A stretch of DNA of 64,000 nucleotides from Zopfochytrium polystomum (Eukaryota > Chytridiomycota > Chytridiomycetes > Chytridiales > Chytridiaceae): NCBI GenBank assembly GCA_025765615.1, contig JAIVFJ010000144.1, positions 1-64,000 on the forward strand. The letters are read 5' to 3'. A program made the translations under genes and the position numbers. This document shows positions 22,275 through 31,896 of the stretch, piece by piece. A model generated the notes under the pieces. That model was not told the DNA's origin, searched no databases, and was given only the letters and a program-made list of their open reading frames with translations. Every line of letters starts with the position of its first letter. Position 1 is the stretch's first letter.

Positions 22275-24720
22275 TCACGAATGGTGACTCAAGGGTCTGT
22301 CCATGGTGGAGGATGTTGCACAGCCCCTATCAGAACCCTCTTTACCTGTTTGGACAAAATATCTTTGCTGCAAAATGGCTGAGAGAACCCTAACCCAGGA
22401 GTGACTGCAGTAGACAGGGGTTGATGAACTCCACGTTTTTGCCTGCCCTTTCAACACTTGTGGGCATGAAACACTGGCAGGCAATTTTGAAACAAAGGCT
22501 TTGTAAAATTCAGATTCACTTGGAGAAAATGGAACTGCTGTGAAATAAACTTGCAAAGCAGATGCCTTGAGGGGAATCAGGAATTTTTGCAGAACCCTCT
22601 TCATGTCTTCCAGCAAGCTGTGCAGTTGTTGTTTTTCTTTGGCAGGATTTATCTTTTGAAGCGCAGTCATGGCTGAAATAACCAGATTGAGTGATTCAAG
22701 CAAGCTGCTGGCCTCAAGATAATGGTGTCCATGAGTCACAATGAGCTCCTGCAATCGAGCCAACAGTGATTGCACAACCAGAGTGTTTGCTGCAGTAGAG
22801 TTGGGAGTATTTTCAGATGAATTGAAGCAGTGCTCCCAAAAGTGCTTGACTGCATATCGGACATGCTCAGGGAGCCCCTTTCGAACCCTCTCATCAAAAT
22901 CGGGAATCTCTGAGTGAAAGTCGGAGAACAGTAAATCACACATGTTGAATTTCAGGTTCCTGTCCATCACACCAATACACAGGTTTGCAAGTTCTGTATG
23001 TATACTTTGTCGTTGAATTTGAACTGGCAGAGAGCACCTTGATGGGTTTGTCAGGTAGTCTTTCACAGACTTGTGGAAAATTCCTGCCACCCTCAGGAAG
23101 ATCCTCAATTTGCTCGTGATTTCTTCACTCTGTGACTTTTTCCAAAAATGTGCAAGCACTAACTAGCCAGACAAAAATGCCACAAGACTTTGACACAATC
23201 AATTTCAATCCCTCATCGGCCACATGTGGCTCGGCGTTTAAGGACCTCAGGAAGTCCCTGGTGAGCTCACTCTGGTCCTGCATGTTTTCTTCAGCAGTGG
23301 CTCATTCTCCTCAATCGGAATCTTTTCAAAGGCCCTTGCGATATCCTCTTCAGGGCGTCCAGTCACCAGCAACTTGACATTTGCAGGAAGCAGCCGGTTC
23401 AGCTCCTGAAACACAGACAGAATCTCATTCCTTTTGTTGACGTTGCCACATTCATCCAGGGCGTCCACAAAGGCTCAACCAATGGCTTTGCCGTCACAAC
23501 CTCCTCAAAAGGTTGAACAAGCAGAAAGACCAGGGTTAGAACCAGGTTGTGTGCACTGTTGCAATGCTCATCATCATGCTTGCAAAAGAACAACCCTCCA
23601 AGCATGCCCTGGGCCTGAAGCTCCCTCGAGATCATGGCAGCCATCACAGATTTGCCCACACTAGCCACACCTTTCAACCACATCACACTGTTGGCACTCG
23701 CTGCTGAGGCACCATTTGGGGACTGAAACTGGAACACTTTTTTTAGCAGCCAGAGCCTGGATCCAGAGCACATTCTTCAGGAGCGCTTGCCTCTCAACAT
23801 CCATCAGCTCAGACAGAGGCATCAACCATTTCTCAAGTTCAGCCAAACTTGATCTGGAAAGGGAAATATCTGGGCTTGGGCTTGGAGTTTTCATATCTGC
23901 CTTCCGGCGGCTGTACACTTCTCAGGCTTCAGTCACAGTTTGTCAGAGTTTGAAAGATGGTTAGAAAATGTCTTCAAGACAGAGGGAATCAACAAAACGC
24001 AAACACTTACCTCACAGCATCACTCTCAGGATGAGCCTTTGGCCCATTTAGCTCCAAAACCATCCTCACAGTTTCAGCCACAGTTTGCCGCCCAGGGCTC
24101 AGTGGGTGCGCATGCAGCCAGTCAGGGAACTTTGTGTGATCAAAAGCGCAAAAGTTTTTCACCAACAAGGCCTTCTTCCCATCATCGAGAACAGCAGTCA
24201 CTGTGCCTGAAAGAAGAATGGGCAAAATATCATGGCCTTTTTCTTTCTTCATCTGTAGCGCCAGCTCCCACTGAAGTTGAGTGTCAGAGCAAAATGCGGT
24301 GCAATTTGAGAGATACTTTTTCTTACCTCCAGCAAGTAGTTGTCTGGCTTCTTATCAGCCTCATGCATCCTTTCCATGCCAGCATCAGAACACAGCAAAA
24401 TGATGGCTGAGGAGTGAAACAGTCCAGACATGAAGTTCACACCCCACTTCGGGCCGAATGCAAGGCACTCTGCGTCCCAAAATGGGTGCAGACCAAACAT
24501 TTTGGACTCTTCAGGAAGAATACTGCCTCTGAAATCTTTCAACAAAGCTGACTGAATCTCATGGAACAGATCCTTGGCGACAACAGTCTCTGAGGCCTGA
24601 CGGTAGCTGCAACAGAGTCAGTCGGTAAGTTAGAACAGAAGGAGTGTTTGAAAGACCTAATGAAGAAGGGATGCTTCTGAACATCAGTTTTGCACTGCCA
24701 GACCTTCCAACCCCTACATA
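22275..24720 (-). pseudogene. Decayed TIR-NACHT (STAND/NLR-type) gene
   Basis: Reading down the minus strand: an exon near 24700-24657 ends in HPFFIS and splices to YRQASETVVAKDLF. Next come FWDAECLAFGPKWG, IILLCSDA and, across a further intron, DNYLLE then WELAL and ILPILL. This is a complete TIR fold with the Glu context typical of NADase TIRs. The linker (about 23918-23760) has ELEKWLMPLSELMDVERQAL. The NACHT part shows Walker A GVASVGKSVMA (about 23650), Walker B DALDECG (about 23465), LLVTGRPEEDIA, and the fungal NACHT helical end FHKSVKDYL to RYAVKHFWEHC (23080-22830). The frame changes at least at about 23770, 23300 and 23150, and about 40 residues seem missing before Walker B, so it is a pseudogene. 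No WD40 or other repeat domain remains downstream. Fungal NACHT proteins of this class trigger cell death or defence; the ancestor probably did so too (inference). Confidence 0.82.
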
Positions 24721-24942
24721 GTCAACTCCCTTCTCTATTTATGCTAGCACAGCAAGCTTATTTCCGCCGTTACACCCATCTGCAAGTGCTGTGACTACGT
24801 CGAATGGTGGGTTGCACAGTCTTCTCTAAGTACACATGAATCGCTCATTGGGCCTTCTTGCTTGTCCACTCCCATCACCTTCTACCGTCCCTCCACCCCC
24901 CAACCCTGCGGTACGACGCCGTTCCTTTTGCGGCCAGCGGTG

Positions 24943-27900
24943 ATGACAGTCCAAGTGCAAACAATAGCTTCGGCAATAGACGCGTTTGCAGTGTTGTCAT
25001 CACCAGCAGCACAGGCATCAGGGGCTTCATTGACAGCAGTGGCGCTGGAAGCAGAAGCTGAAGATGCGCCAGCAACCCTGACTGCTGCAACCACCTCCGA
25101 TGCTCTTAATGGTGAGAAACATTGCCACTGCAATCCACAACAACGAGCTGAATAGAAACCATCCACCTCTTTCAGAAACAGAGCAACTCAGCTCAGACTC
25201 GTCAGACGTTGGAACGATGTCTGCTGAAACAGCCACTGCCGCAACAGTGGCTGACAGACTGCTGCTGTCTGTGGCAACTGAAGTCAAAGATCGCGAAATT
25301 CGGGGGAAGAAGGCAAAATTTGTCACAGCAGGAGCAACACCAAAGCAGAAAGGAGCTGTTTTAGCAAAAAAGAAAAAAGCAGTTCAAAAGAACATGAATA
25401 TTGCGAGGAAGCAATTGCGTGGTGATGGTTATAACAAAAGCAATCTATTTGATATTGATCCAGAACGTCAGGGTGGCCACCGCTGCTATGTTTTTTTTTT
25501 TTTAGCCGCCCTGTGGTCTTCATATAATCAATTTCCTTCTTGGACAGGAATCAAAGGAACGGAGGAAAAATTGAAAGAACTTGGACTTAAGCGCTCATCC
25601 ACTTGAAAGCCACCGCTTGGAGAACGTGTGTACAAGTCAACATCGAAGCAATCAGCTCAGAAAATATTCGGGGGTTGAAGTTTTTTTTCACCCTGATCAG
25701 AGACTATGAGAGCCTTCTCACTCTGGAGGATTCCCACCCAGTGGAATATGCCCATCAATGAGCGATGAAAGTTTGGTCTTGTGGATGAAATATAAGCGAG
25801 GCAAAAAGGACACACCACTCCTTGACCGCAACAGAGAAGAGGTGAAAGCTATTTGTGTTGGGAAGAATCGTGGCTTCAAGAAGGACGGTTCACCGAAAAT
25901 GGAGACTGTGCTTTGCCAAGGAGGATGGAATGCACCAAATGCAGTTAACCAGCTCCTTTCATTTGTATCTGCAGTCCACAAAGTCCGCGGGCACAGTGAA
26001 ACAAGTCCATACACAGTTCCTTGCTCCAATTGCCAAAAAATGTGTGCAAGAAAAAACCAAAGGTTGTCGAGAAAATGCCCCTCAAATCTATCTATTTCGG
26101 AAAGGAAACCCTCAGAATTCGGAGCATGTGGAGAACTACTATAAGCAAACAATGGCTGATGATTCTGATTATATTCCCCAGGGGGACTCTCCACTTTTAC
26201 CCCATGAGCTCATGCAGCTTCATGCCCGACTGATTAGTACTGGGAGCCTTACAGATCTAATGTGGTTTGTTCTTATCATAATCTCCTGTAAACTCGGACT
26301 TCATGAGATGGAGGCAGTCAACTTGACATTTGATAGTGTTCACCTTGACCTTTCTACTATACGGCGCTCAAACAAATCTCTACCTGTTGAGTCAGTGTGT
26401 GTGGACATCATGGTGAGTGGACTGGTTTTGGTTTTTCCGTGCCCCGCAAGTTCTTAATTGTTGTTCAGCTGAAGGGGTCAGGCTCAACACCAGTATTTTT
26501 TACAGCTTTGGGCAGACAACGAGAACACACTTCTCTGCCAAATCCGCCACCTTTTAGTCTACATTTACTGTCTGGGTGTGACAAGTGGCTATCTATTTCC
26601 CTTGTTTGTGATCCAGAAAAGTTGAGAAGGAGGAGTTACATTTGCAGAGATCACTGATCACGTTTCTGACAAGCAGTTCCTTGAAAAAAAAATTCGCGAT
26701 CTGTGCTATAGGTTATTTGGTCGTGCAGTTGATGAAAATACGGGCATCGGCCGCTTTTTTGGAACTCACACCTGTCGAAAGACATTTTTCATTATTGCCG
26801 TTTTGAATGGAGCGAGCGATTTGGACCTGATGGATGGGTCTCAGCACAAAACAGCAGCAAGTGCTTTACTGTATAAGAAGGATGCGTCCACTATTCTGGA
26901 GATGCTGAAAGCAAATGATGAGAATCCAAAGTATTCAAAACTGTGGAAAGCAATTTGCGTAACAATCCAAATATTGCAAGAAGTGTTGCCAATCCATCTG
27001 GTTTCAAATCGATTTCTTCTCTGGCTGTTTATTATATGGAGGTTAATTCAGAATTTCCAGTTACTCACCCCTGTTTCAGTGTTGGAAACGCTGTGGAGCG
27101 AGTCCTTTTGCTGAAGTCAACAGACACTGCCACAGAGGAGTTACAGAAGCGGTTGGAGCGATCTTATCCTGAAAATGGATCAGAGCTGGCAGCTCAAGCA
27201 ATGATGTGGGTTGAAGAATATGTCAAGTTGATGCTTCACCAGCAAATGGCTCTTGTCGCGGTGACCAGGAGCAGAATGGACAATGAGCTGCTGAATTCAA
27301 CACCTCCCGCACCACTTCCAAGACCCAGTGCATTTGCAACAGCAACAGTTACCCCACTGCCTTCGCTGACACCGACTCAGACGCTGACGCTGACCTGGAA
27401 CGCCAACACCTACACCCACTCCAACACCCACGCCAACCTTGACAGCACCGCTGATATTCACACCTACCCTGATCCCTCCCCCAACAACCTTGGCCCTGAC
27501 CGTGACCCCAACGCCAACACCAGCGCTATTGCCATCAACCACACACAGCACCCGCAGCAAAGGCAATGACAACAAAAATGACGCAACTTCCAACAATGCT
27601 GCCGCCCCCACCATGTTATGAATCACCCTCTGGAACCTCTGGAACCTTCTAGAACATTCCTTCATGGAACCTTCTGGAACCTTCTTTGCTTTCCTGACTT
27701 GTCTTGTTGTCATTGGTATCATTGGTATCATTGTATTACTAATTGCTCTTTCTGGAACTTTCTTGGAGTCTTGACAAGGAACACTCTCAAAAGGTATAAA
27801 AGGGGGATGGGGGACCTGTCCCATCCCTCAAGTGAATTATTGTTTCCAATACAATCATCACTCCTCTCAGTTCCTTGTCTGCCTTGTCCTGTCCTGCCCT

Positions 27901-28212
27901 GTTCCTGACACACCAGTGCTGATGACGAATTCTCAACTTACATTGACTCCTGCGCCATTGCCGCAAATTCCTGCTGCAGAAGTGGAAACAGTGTCCACTA
28001 CAGAAATACCGCCCATGCCTTCACCACAGACAGTACTGCAAGCTGCGCAGCGACTTGGTCCAAACTTTTGGAAGCGCCAGAGAAGAGGAAACGGAAAGTT
28101 GGTCTCCTTGTTGCTGGCGATGACAAGGGCTCCTGCAGCACCCCCTGCAATGAGGGGTGCTAGGTTGCACCCTGTCTGTCCCGTTGCTGTTAACTGCCCC
28201 TGTTGCATTTGA
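24943..28212 (+). pseudogene. Decayed Crypton-like tyrosine recombinase, split by a solo LTR
   Basis: A low-complexity N-terminal exon (from ATG 24943) joins by an intron at about 25111-25180 to a Lys-rich region. The recombinase body spans about 25760-27100. Blocks include GDSPLLPHELMQL, LISTGSLTDLMWFVL, KLGLHEMEAVNLTFD (the box I position, where tyrosine recombinases normally have Arg, here His), LWADNENTLL, the HxxR box in THTCRKTFF (about 26767), and SQHKTAASALLYKKD, whose Tyr is the expected nucleophile. Frame breaks occur near 26000, 26495 and 26950. The Thr/Pro-rich C-terminal part is interrupted at 27614-27910 by a solo LTR; the flanking frame resumes on the far side once one target-site copy is discounted, and stops at 28212. 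Crypton-like DNA transposon origin is favoured over a host gene; decay is clear. Confidence 0.68.
27614..27910 (+). repeat. Solo LTR, 297 bp, with 5-bp target duplication CACCA
   Basis: Starts TGTTATGAATCACC and ends CCTGTTCCTGACA like the LTRs of the full element at 29025, but with a shorter GGAACCTTC array. It is flanked by CACCA on both sides (27609-27613 and 27911-27915), the 5-bp duplication expected of a Ty3/gypsy integrase. Its position inside the recombinase pseudogene shows it inserted after that gene arrived, and internal sequences were later lost by LTR-LTR recombination. Confidence 0.93.
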
Positions 28213-28284
28213 GATTAGGTTCCTGTGATAAAAATCCCTGTTTCCCTCTTCTCCCTCTTTATTCTGCGGTTGTGTTGCGCCCTT

Positions 28285-28638
28285 GTGTCAGGAACAGGGC
28301 AGGACAGGACAAGGCAGACAAGGAACTGAGAGGAGTGATGATTGTATTGGAAACAATAATTCACTTGAGGGATGGGACAGGTCCCCCATCCCCCTTTTAT
28401 ACCTTTTGAGAGTGTTCCTTGTCAAGACTCCAAGAAAGTTCCAGAAAGAGCAATTAGTAATGCAATGATACCAATGATACCAATGACAACAAGACAAGTC
28501 AGGAAAGCAAAGAAGGTTCCAGAAGGTTCCACAAGGTTCCATGAAGGAATGTTCTAGAAGGTTCCAGAAGGTTCCAGAAGGTTCCATGAAGGAATGTTCT
28601 AGAAGGTTCCAGAGGTTTCCAGAGGGTGATTCATAACA
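28285..28638 (-). repeat. Inverted solo LTR, 354 bp, with target duplication CCTTG
   Basis: On the + strand it starts TGTCAGGAACAGG and ends GATTCATAACA, so it is the same LTR in reverse orientation. CCTTG flanks it at 28280-28284 and 28639-28643. Its GAA/TTC array has an intermediate length between the 297-bp solo LTR and the 397-bp LTRs. It is a separate insertion event from its neighbours. Confidence 0.93.
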
Positions 28639-28771
28639 CCTTGGAGTGCCCTTATGTTTCCCCTTGCACTGGCGCACAGCCACGCAAGTAATCAGTGCTC
28701 CTGCACCAATCCCTCAGAGGATCGTCCCTCTGAATGTTCATTCTTTGTGTTTGAGACCCTTGTTAGACCGA

Positions 28772-28963
28772 CAAAACTGTTGACACCAGGTTTCTGTTCC
28801 ACTTAATACTCAGAGTATTTGTCAACAGCACAAGCCAGCGCCCAGGTCTGCATTGGCGGTGGCTCGCTCTCCCATGGGCATTGTGAGAACAATAACTGAC
28901 AGTCACAATAGGTTTGGGTACATCTTGTGCCTCTTGCTGCTAACCAGTCAGTTCCACCTAACA
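28772..28963. repeat. Dispersed repeat, copy 1 (about 190 bp)
   Basis: From ACTGTTGACACCAGG to CAGTTCCACCTAACA this matches 46182-46370 with scattered substitutions, in the same orientation. It has no ORF and no terminal repeats that I can see. It may be the end of a longer transposon or a SINE-like unit; which is not decidable from two copies. Confidence 0.8.
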
Positions 28964-29024
28964 AGGGATACTTCGTGGACTAGGCAAGTAGTAGGGTTAA
29001 AACACCCCCTAGACAACAGCCCAA

Positions 29025-29421
29025 TGTTATGAATCACCCTCTGGAAACCTCTGGAACCTTCCAGAACATTCCTTCATGGAACCTTCTGGAACCTCTGGAA
29101 CATTCTAGAACATTCCTTCATGGAACCTTCTGGAACCTTCTGGAACCTTCTAGAACATTCCTTCATGGAACCTTGTGGAACCTTCTGGAACCTTCTTTGC
29201 TTTCCTGACTTGTCTTGTTGTCATTGGTATCATTGGTATCATTGTATTACTAATTGCTCTTTCTGGAACTTTCTTTGAGTCTTGACAAGGAAGACTCTCA
29301 AAAGGTATAAAAGGGGGATGGGGGACCTGTCCCATCCCTCAAGTGAATTATTGTTTCCAATACAATCATCACTCCTCTCAGTTCCTTGTCTGCCTTGCCC
29401 TGTCCTGCCCTGTTCCTGACA
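29025..29421 (+). repeat. 5' LTR
   Basis: Bounded by TG...CA and preceded by CCCAA. Layout: GAA/TTC array (about 29040-29200), CATTGGTATCATTGGTATCATT repeats (about 29222-29243), TATA box TATAAAAG at 29306, and a predicted transcript start at 29341 (AAGTGAATTAT), 35 nt downstream of the TATA box. By eye it is the same as the 3' LTR over its whole length. Confidence 0.95.
29043..29195 (+). promoter_or_regulatory. Array of heat-shock-element-like GAAnnTTC repeats in LTR U3
   Basis: Heat shock factor binds alternating GAA and TTC triplets spaced by two bases. The stretch 29123-29160 is eight uninterrupted units (GAAccTTCtgGAAccTTCtg then GAAccTTCtaGAAcaTTC). Further four- to five-unit blocks lie on either side. 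The 3' LTR has the same array (eight-unit core at 31995-32032), and the two solo LTRs have shorter ones. Position is right for an enhancer, about 110-260 bp upstream of the TATA box. Heat or stress control is inference from the motif. Confidence 0.65.
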
Positions 29422-29423
29422 TC

Positions 29424-29434
29424 ATAATTCACTT
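29424..29434 (+). other. Self-complementary primer binding site (Tf1-like)
   Basis: ATAATTCACTT, two bases after the 5' LTR, is the exact reverse complement of AAGTGAATTAT at 29341-29351 (and 32213-32223), the predicted first 11 nt of the transcript. No tRNA 3' end match is evident. This is the arrangement of fission-yeast Tf1, which primes cDNA synthesis with its own 5' RNA end. Confidence 0.8.
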
Positions 29435-29461
29435 CACCCTCTCCTACTACTCTCTGCCATC

Positions 29462-30385
29462 ATGTCTGACCCAAACAACACCTTCCCTGATGCAACTGCC
29501 TTCCAAGCCTTGATGGACCAATTACAAGCCCTTTCAAGACAGACACACCAACTTCAAGAACAAGTCCTTCACCAGCAGCACCAGCTTCAACAACAACTTC
29601 ACCAACAAGAACATCAAGCTCTTCCCCTGCCCCAAGCCAACCAAGCAAGAGAGCCCAAGGTTCCCAGCCCTGACAAGTTCACTGGGCTGGCCAAAGACCT
29701 TAGGAACTTTATGGCCACTGTGGAGAATGTCATCCTTCTCCAACCTTCAAGATTTCCCAGTGAGCAAGTCAAGGTTCTTTTCACAAGCACCCTCCTGTCT
29801 GGTCAAGCTCAATCATGGTACAGATCTCTCCCAAGCACACCCACCACCCTGCAAGAGCTCTGGGAGGGGCTGGAAGCTACCTTTGGTGACCCCTACGCAT
29901 CTTGGACAGCAAGATCCAAGCTCAAGCATATCAAGCAAGGAAAGCAATCTTGTGTGGCCTACACCAACCAATTCAAGCAACTAGCCAGAGACTCTGGATA
30001 CAATGATGCAGCTCTGATGGAGCTGTACCATGATGGTCTCCATGAGTCTATCCAAGACATGCTCTCCCAGTCTCTGCACATCCCTGAGACCTTGGAAGAG
30101 TACATTCTCCTTGCCATCAAGATTGACAACAGACTCTACTCCAAGAGGCTGAAGCAAAGACAAGTAGGAACTACATCAAGACCTACCCCAGTCCCTCAAG
30201 CTCTTACAGTTCCTGAACCCATGCAAGTGGATGCAGTTGAGACACTTCCTAAGGGTCCTCTGAGCCAAGAGGAGAAAACAAGGAGGGCCCAGCAGGGACT
30301 GTGTTTTTACTGTGGCTCCAAGGAGCATGCTGTCAAGGACTGCCCAAGGAAGAAGCACCCAAACTCCCAGGTCCAGGCTCACTGA
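29462..30385 (+). CDS. gag: Gag polyprotein of the LTR element
   Basis: 307 aa from an ATG 41 bp past the LTR. A Gln-rich N-terminus is followed by a Ty3-type capsid region (about residues 65-230; LVRPSPDKFTG-like start at KVPSPDKFTG, then AQSWYRSLP, LWEGLEATFGDP, YTNQFKQLARDSGY). A single CCHC zinc knuckle, CFYCGSKEHAVKDC, lies near the C-terminus. It assembles the virus-like particle and binds element RNA. The frame is intact. The next ORF overlaps its last 85 nt in the -1 frame, as in many Ty3/gypsy elements. Confidence 0.9.
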   Translation: MSDPNNTFPDATAFQALMDQLQALSRQTHQLQEQVLHQQHQLQQQLHQQEHQALPLPQANQAREPKVPSPDKFTGLAKDLRNFMATVENVILLQPSRFPSEQVKVLFTSTLLSGQAQSWYRSLPSTPTTLQELWEGLEATFGDPYASWTARSKLKHIKQGKQSCVAYTNQFKQLARDSGYNDAALMELYHDGLHESIQDMLSQSLHIPETLEEYILLAIKIDNRLYSKRLKQRQVGTTSRPTPVPQALTVPEPMQVDAVETLPKGPLSQEEKTRRAQQGLCFYCGSKEHAVKDCPRKKHPNSQVQAH

Positions 30386-31896
30386 GGGGCAATTCCCTGG
30401 ACCCTCCTCCAAGCTGCCCCTGTTTCATCACCACCACCAGCACCACAAACACCTCAGATTCCAAGCCCCACCAACTCACCATGGATGTCAAGATTCAACT
30501 CTCACCCAAGTCAACCATCACAACCAAGGCCCTTATCGACTCTGGATCATCCTGCAACATCATTGATGCCACCCTTGCCAAGTCTTGTGCCATTCCCACC
30601 ATCAAGAAATCCACACCCCTCAAGGTCCACTTTGCCAATCATGCTCTGTTCAAGGAAATCAGCCATGAAACCAAGCTAAACCTCCACATCCAAGACTTTC
30701 CACCATCCATGGTCAACCTGGAAGTATTGGATCTTGGCTCACCCACATTCTCTGTCATCCTGGGATTACCATGGCTGCAAGCCCAGAACCCTGCCATTGA
30801 TTGGGTCACTGGTCAAGTCCAACCTCCACCAATTGGAACAGTCACCCAAAACTCAAGTCAAGCCTCCAAGTCTCATGCTCTCAAGTCCCTGATTCAAGGC
30901 TCTCAGCCTAGTATCCAAGGTCAACCACAAATGACAGCTCCAGTATCAGCCTGCAGCTCACAGATCCCAGCCAAGATTCAAGTTTCACAGTTCACAGTTC
31001 ATAGTCAAGATTCCAGCACAGCTCATAGAGCTCACAGTCATGGCCAAGTCTGTAGTTCACAGAACCCACAGTCAAAGCTTCAAGTACCACAGTTCACAGT
31101 CCAAATTCAAGATTCAAGCTCCACAGCTCACAGTCTTTGCCAAGAACAGAACCCTCAGTCAAAGATTCAAGAATCACAGTTCCCAGTCAACAATTCAAGC
31201 CCCACTGCTGATGAGCACAGAAGGACAGACCTTGCACCTGAAGGGGGAGATGGTTTCACCCCACCACCCAAGACACACCTTTCACTGCTTCCTGACAGTG
31301 TGTGGGCCCATGCTATTTCCAAGGACCCCAAGCCTCACAAGATTCAAATCAGCCAAGAAGAGGAAAAACTTGAGATACTCAAGACAAGGCATGATGCAGC
31401 AACAGCTGGACACCCAGGAGAGCACAAGACATATGAGCTTGTTTCCAGAGACTTTTACTGGCCAGGCATGAGGAAGAACTTGCAGTCCAAAAGACCAAGT
31501 CCCAAGCTAGACAACCTCAAGTTGAGACCTTTCAAGATCTTGGAGCAAATCAATCCAGTCACCTTCAAGCTGGATCTCCCTGCATCCATGAAGATCCACC
31601 CAGTTTTCCATGTCAGCCTTTTAGAGAAGTTTGTGGCCAATTCCATTCCAGGCAGAGTTGTTCCTCCTCCTCCTCCAGTTGAGGTAGAAGGTGAAGAGGA
31701 ATTTGAGGTTGAACAAATCTTGGATGCCAAGTGGTTTGGAAGGACACTCAAGTTCCTTGTTAAGTGGAAAGGTTACTCAGATGCTGACAACACCTGGGAG
31801 CCTGAGTCAAACCTCACTCACTGCCAAGACCTTCTGCTCGAGTTCAAGACCAGGTACCCCACCAAGTTGCAGAAGAGGCCTAAAAGGGGGAGATGA
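30301..31896 (+). CDS. pol: Pol remnant: protease, integrase zinc finger and chromodomain; RT/RNase H/IN core missing
   Basis: Open frame of 531 codons, -1 relative to gag; the first ATG is 30481. An aspartic protease has the active site LIDSGSSCNIID (about 30532) and the distal motif VILGLPWL. A degenerate Ser/Gln repeat region (30840-31200) follows. The integrase HHCC-type start RHDAATAGHPGEHKTYELV and DFYWPGMRKNLQ lies at 31388-31480. The frame then jumps directly to the integrase C-terminal end (MKIHPVFHVSLLEKF) and a chromodomain (about 31690-31840; EVEQILDAKWFG, LVKWKGYSDADNTWEPESN). No YxDD reverse-transcriptase motif, RNase H or integrase DDE core is present. The stop codon abuts the 3' LTR. 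The chromodomain probably steers integration to marked chromatin. Confidence 0.9.
   Translation: MFLLWLQGACCQGLPKEEAPKLPGPGSLRGNSLDPPPSCPCFITTTSTTNTSDSKPHQLTMDVKIQLSPKSTITTKALIDSGSSCNIIDATLAKSCAIPTIKKSTPLKVHFANHALFKEISHETKLNLHIQDFPPSMVNLEVLDLGSPTFSVILGLPWLQAQNPAIDWVTGQVQPPPIGTVTQNSSQASKSHALKSLIQGSQPSIQGQPQMTAPVSACSSQIPAKIQVSQFTVHSQDSSTAHRAHSHGQVCSSQNPQSKLQVPQFTVQIQDSSSTAHSLCQEQNPQSKIQESQFPVNNSSPTADEHRRTDLAPEGGDGFTPPPKTHLSLLPDSVWAHAISKDPKPHKIQISQEEEKLEILKTRHDAATAGHPGEHKTYELVSRDFYWPGMRKNLQSKRPSPKLDNLKLRPFKILEQINPVTFKLDLPASMKIHPVFHVSLLEKFVANSIPGRVVPPPPPVEVEGEEEFEVEQILDAKWFGRTLKFLVKWKGYSDADNTWEPESNLTHCQDLLLEFKTRYPTKLQKRPKRGR

Noticed and set aside
29043..29195. CRISPR-like array in the LTR
   Set aside because: Repeats are contiguous short GAA/TTC units without unique spacers, inside a eukaryotic LTR with TATA box, PBS and target duplication.
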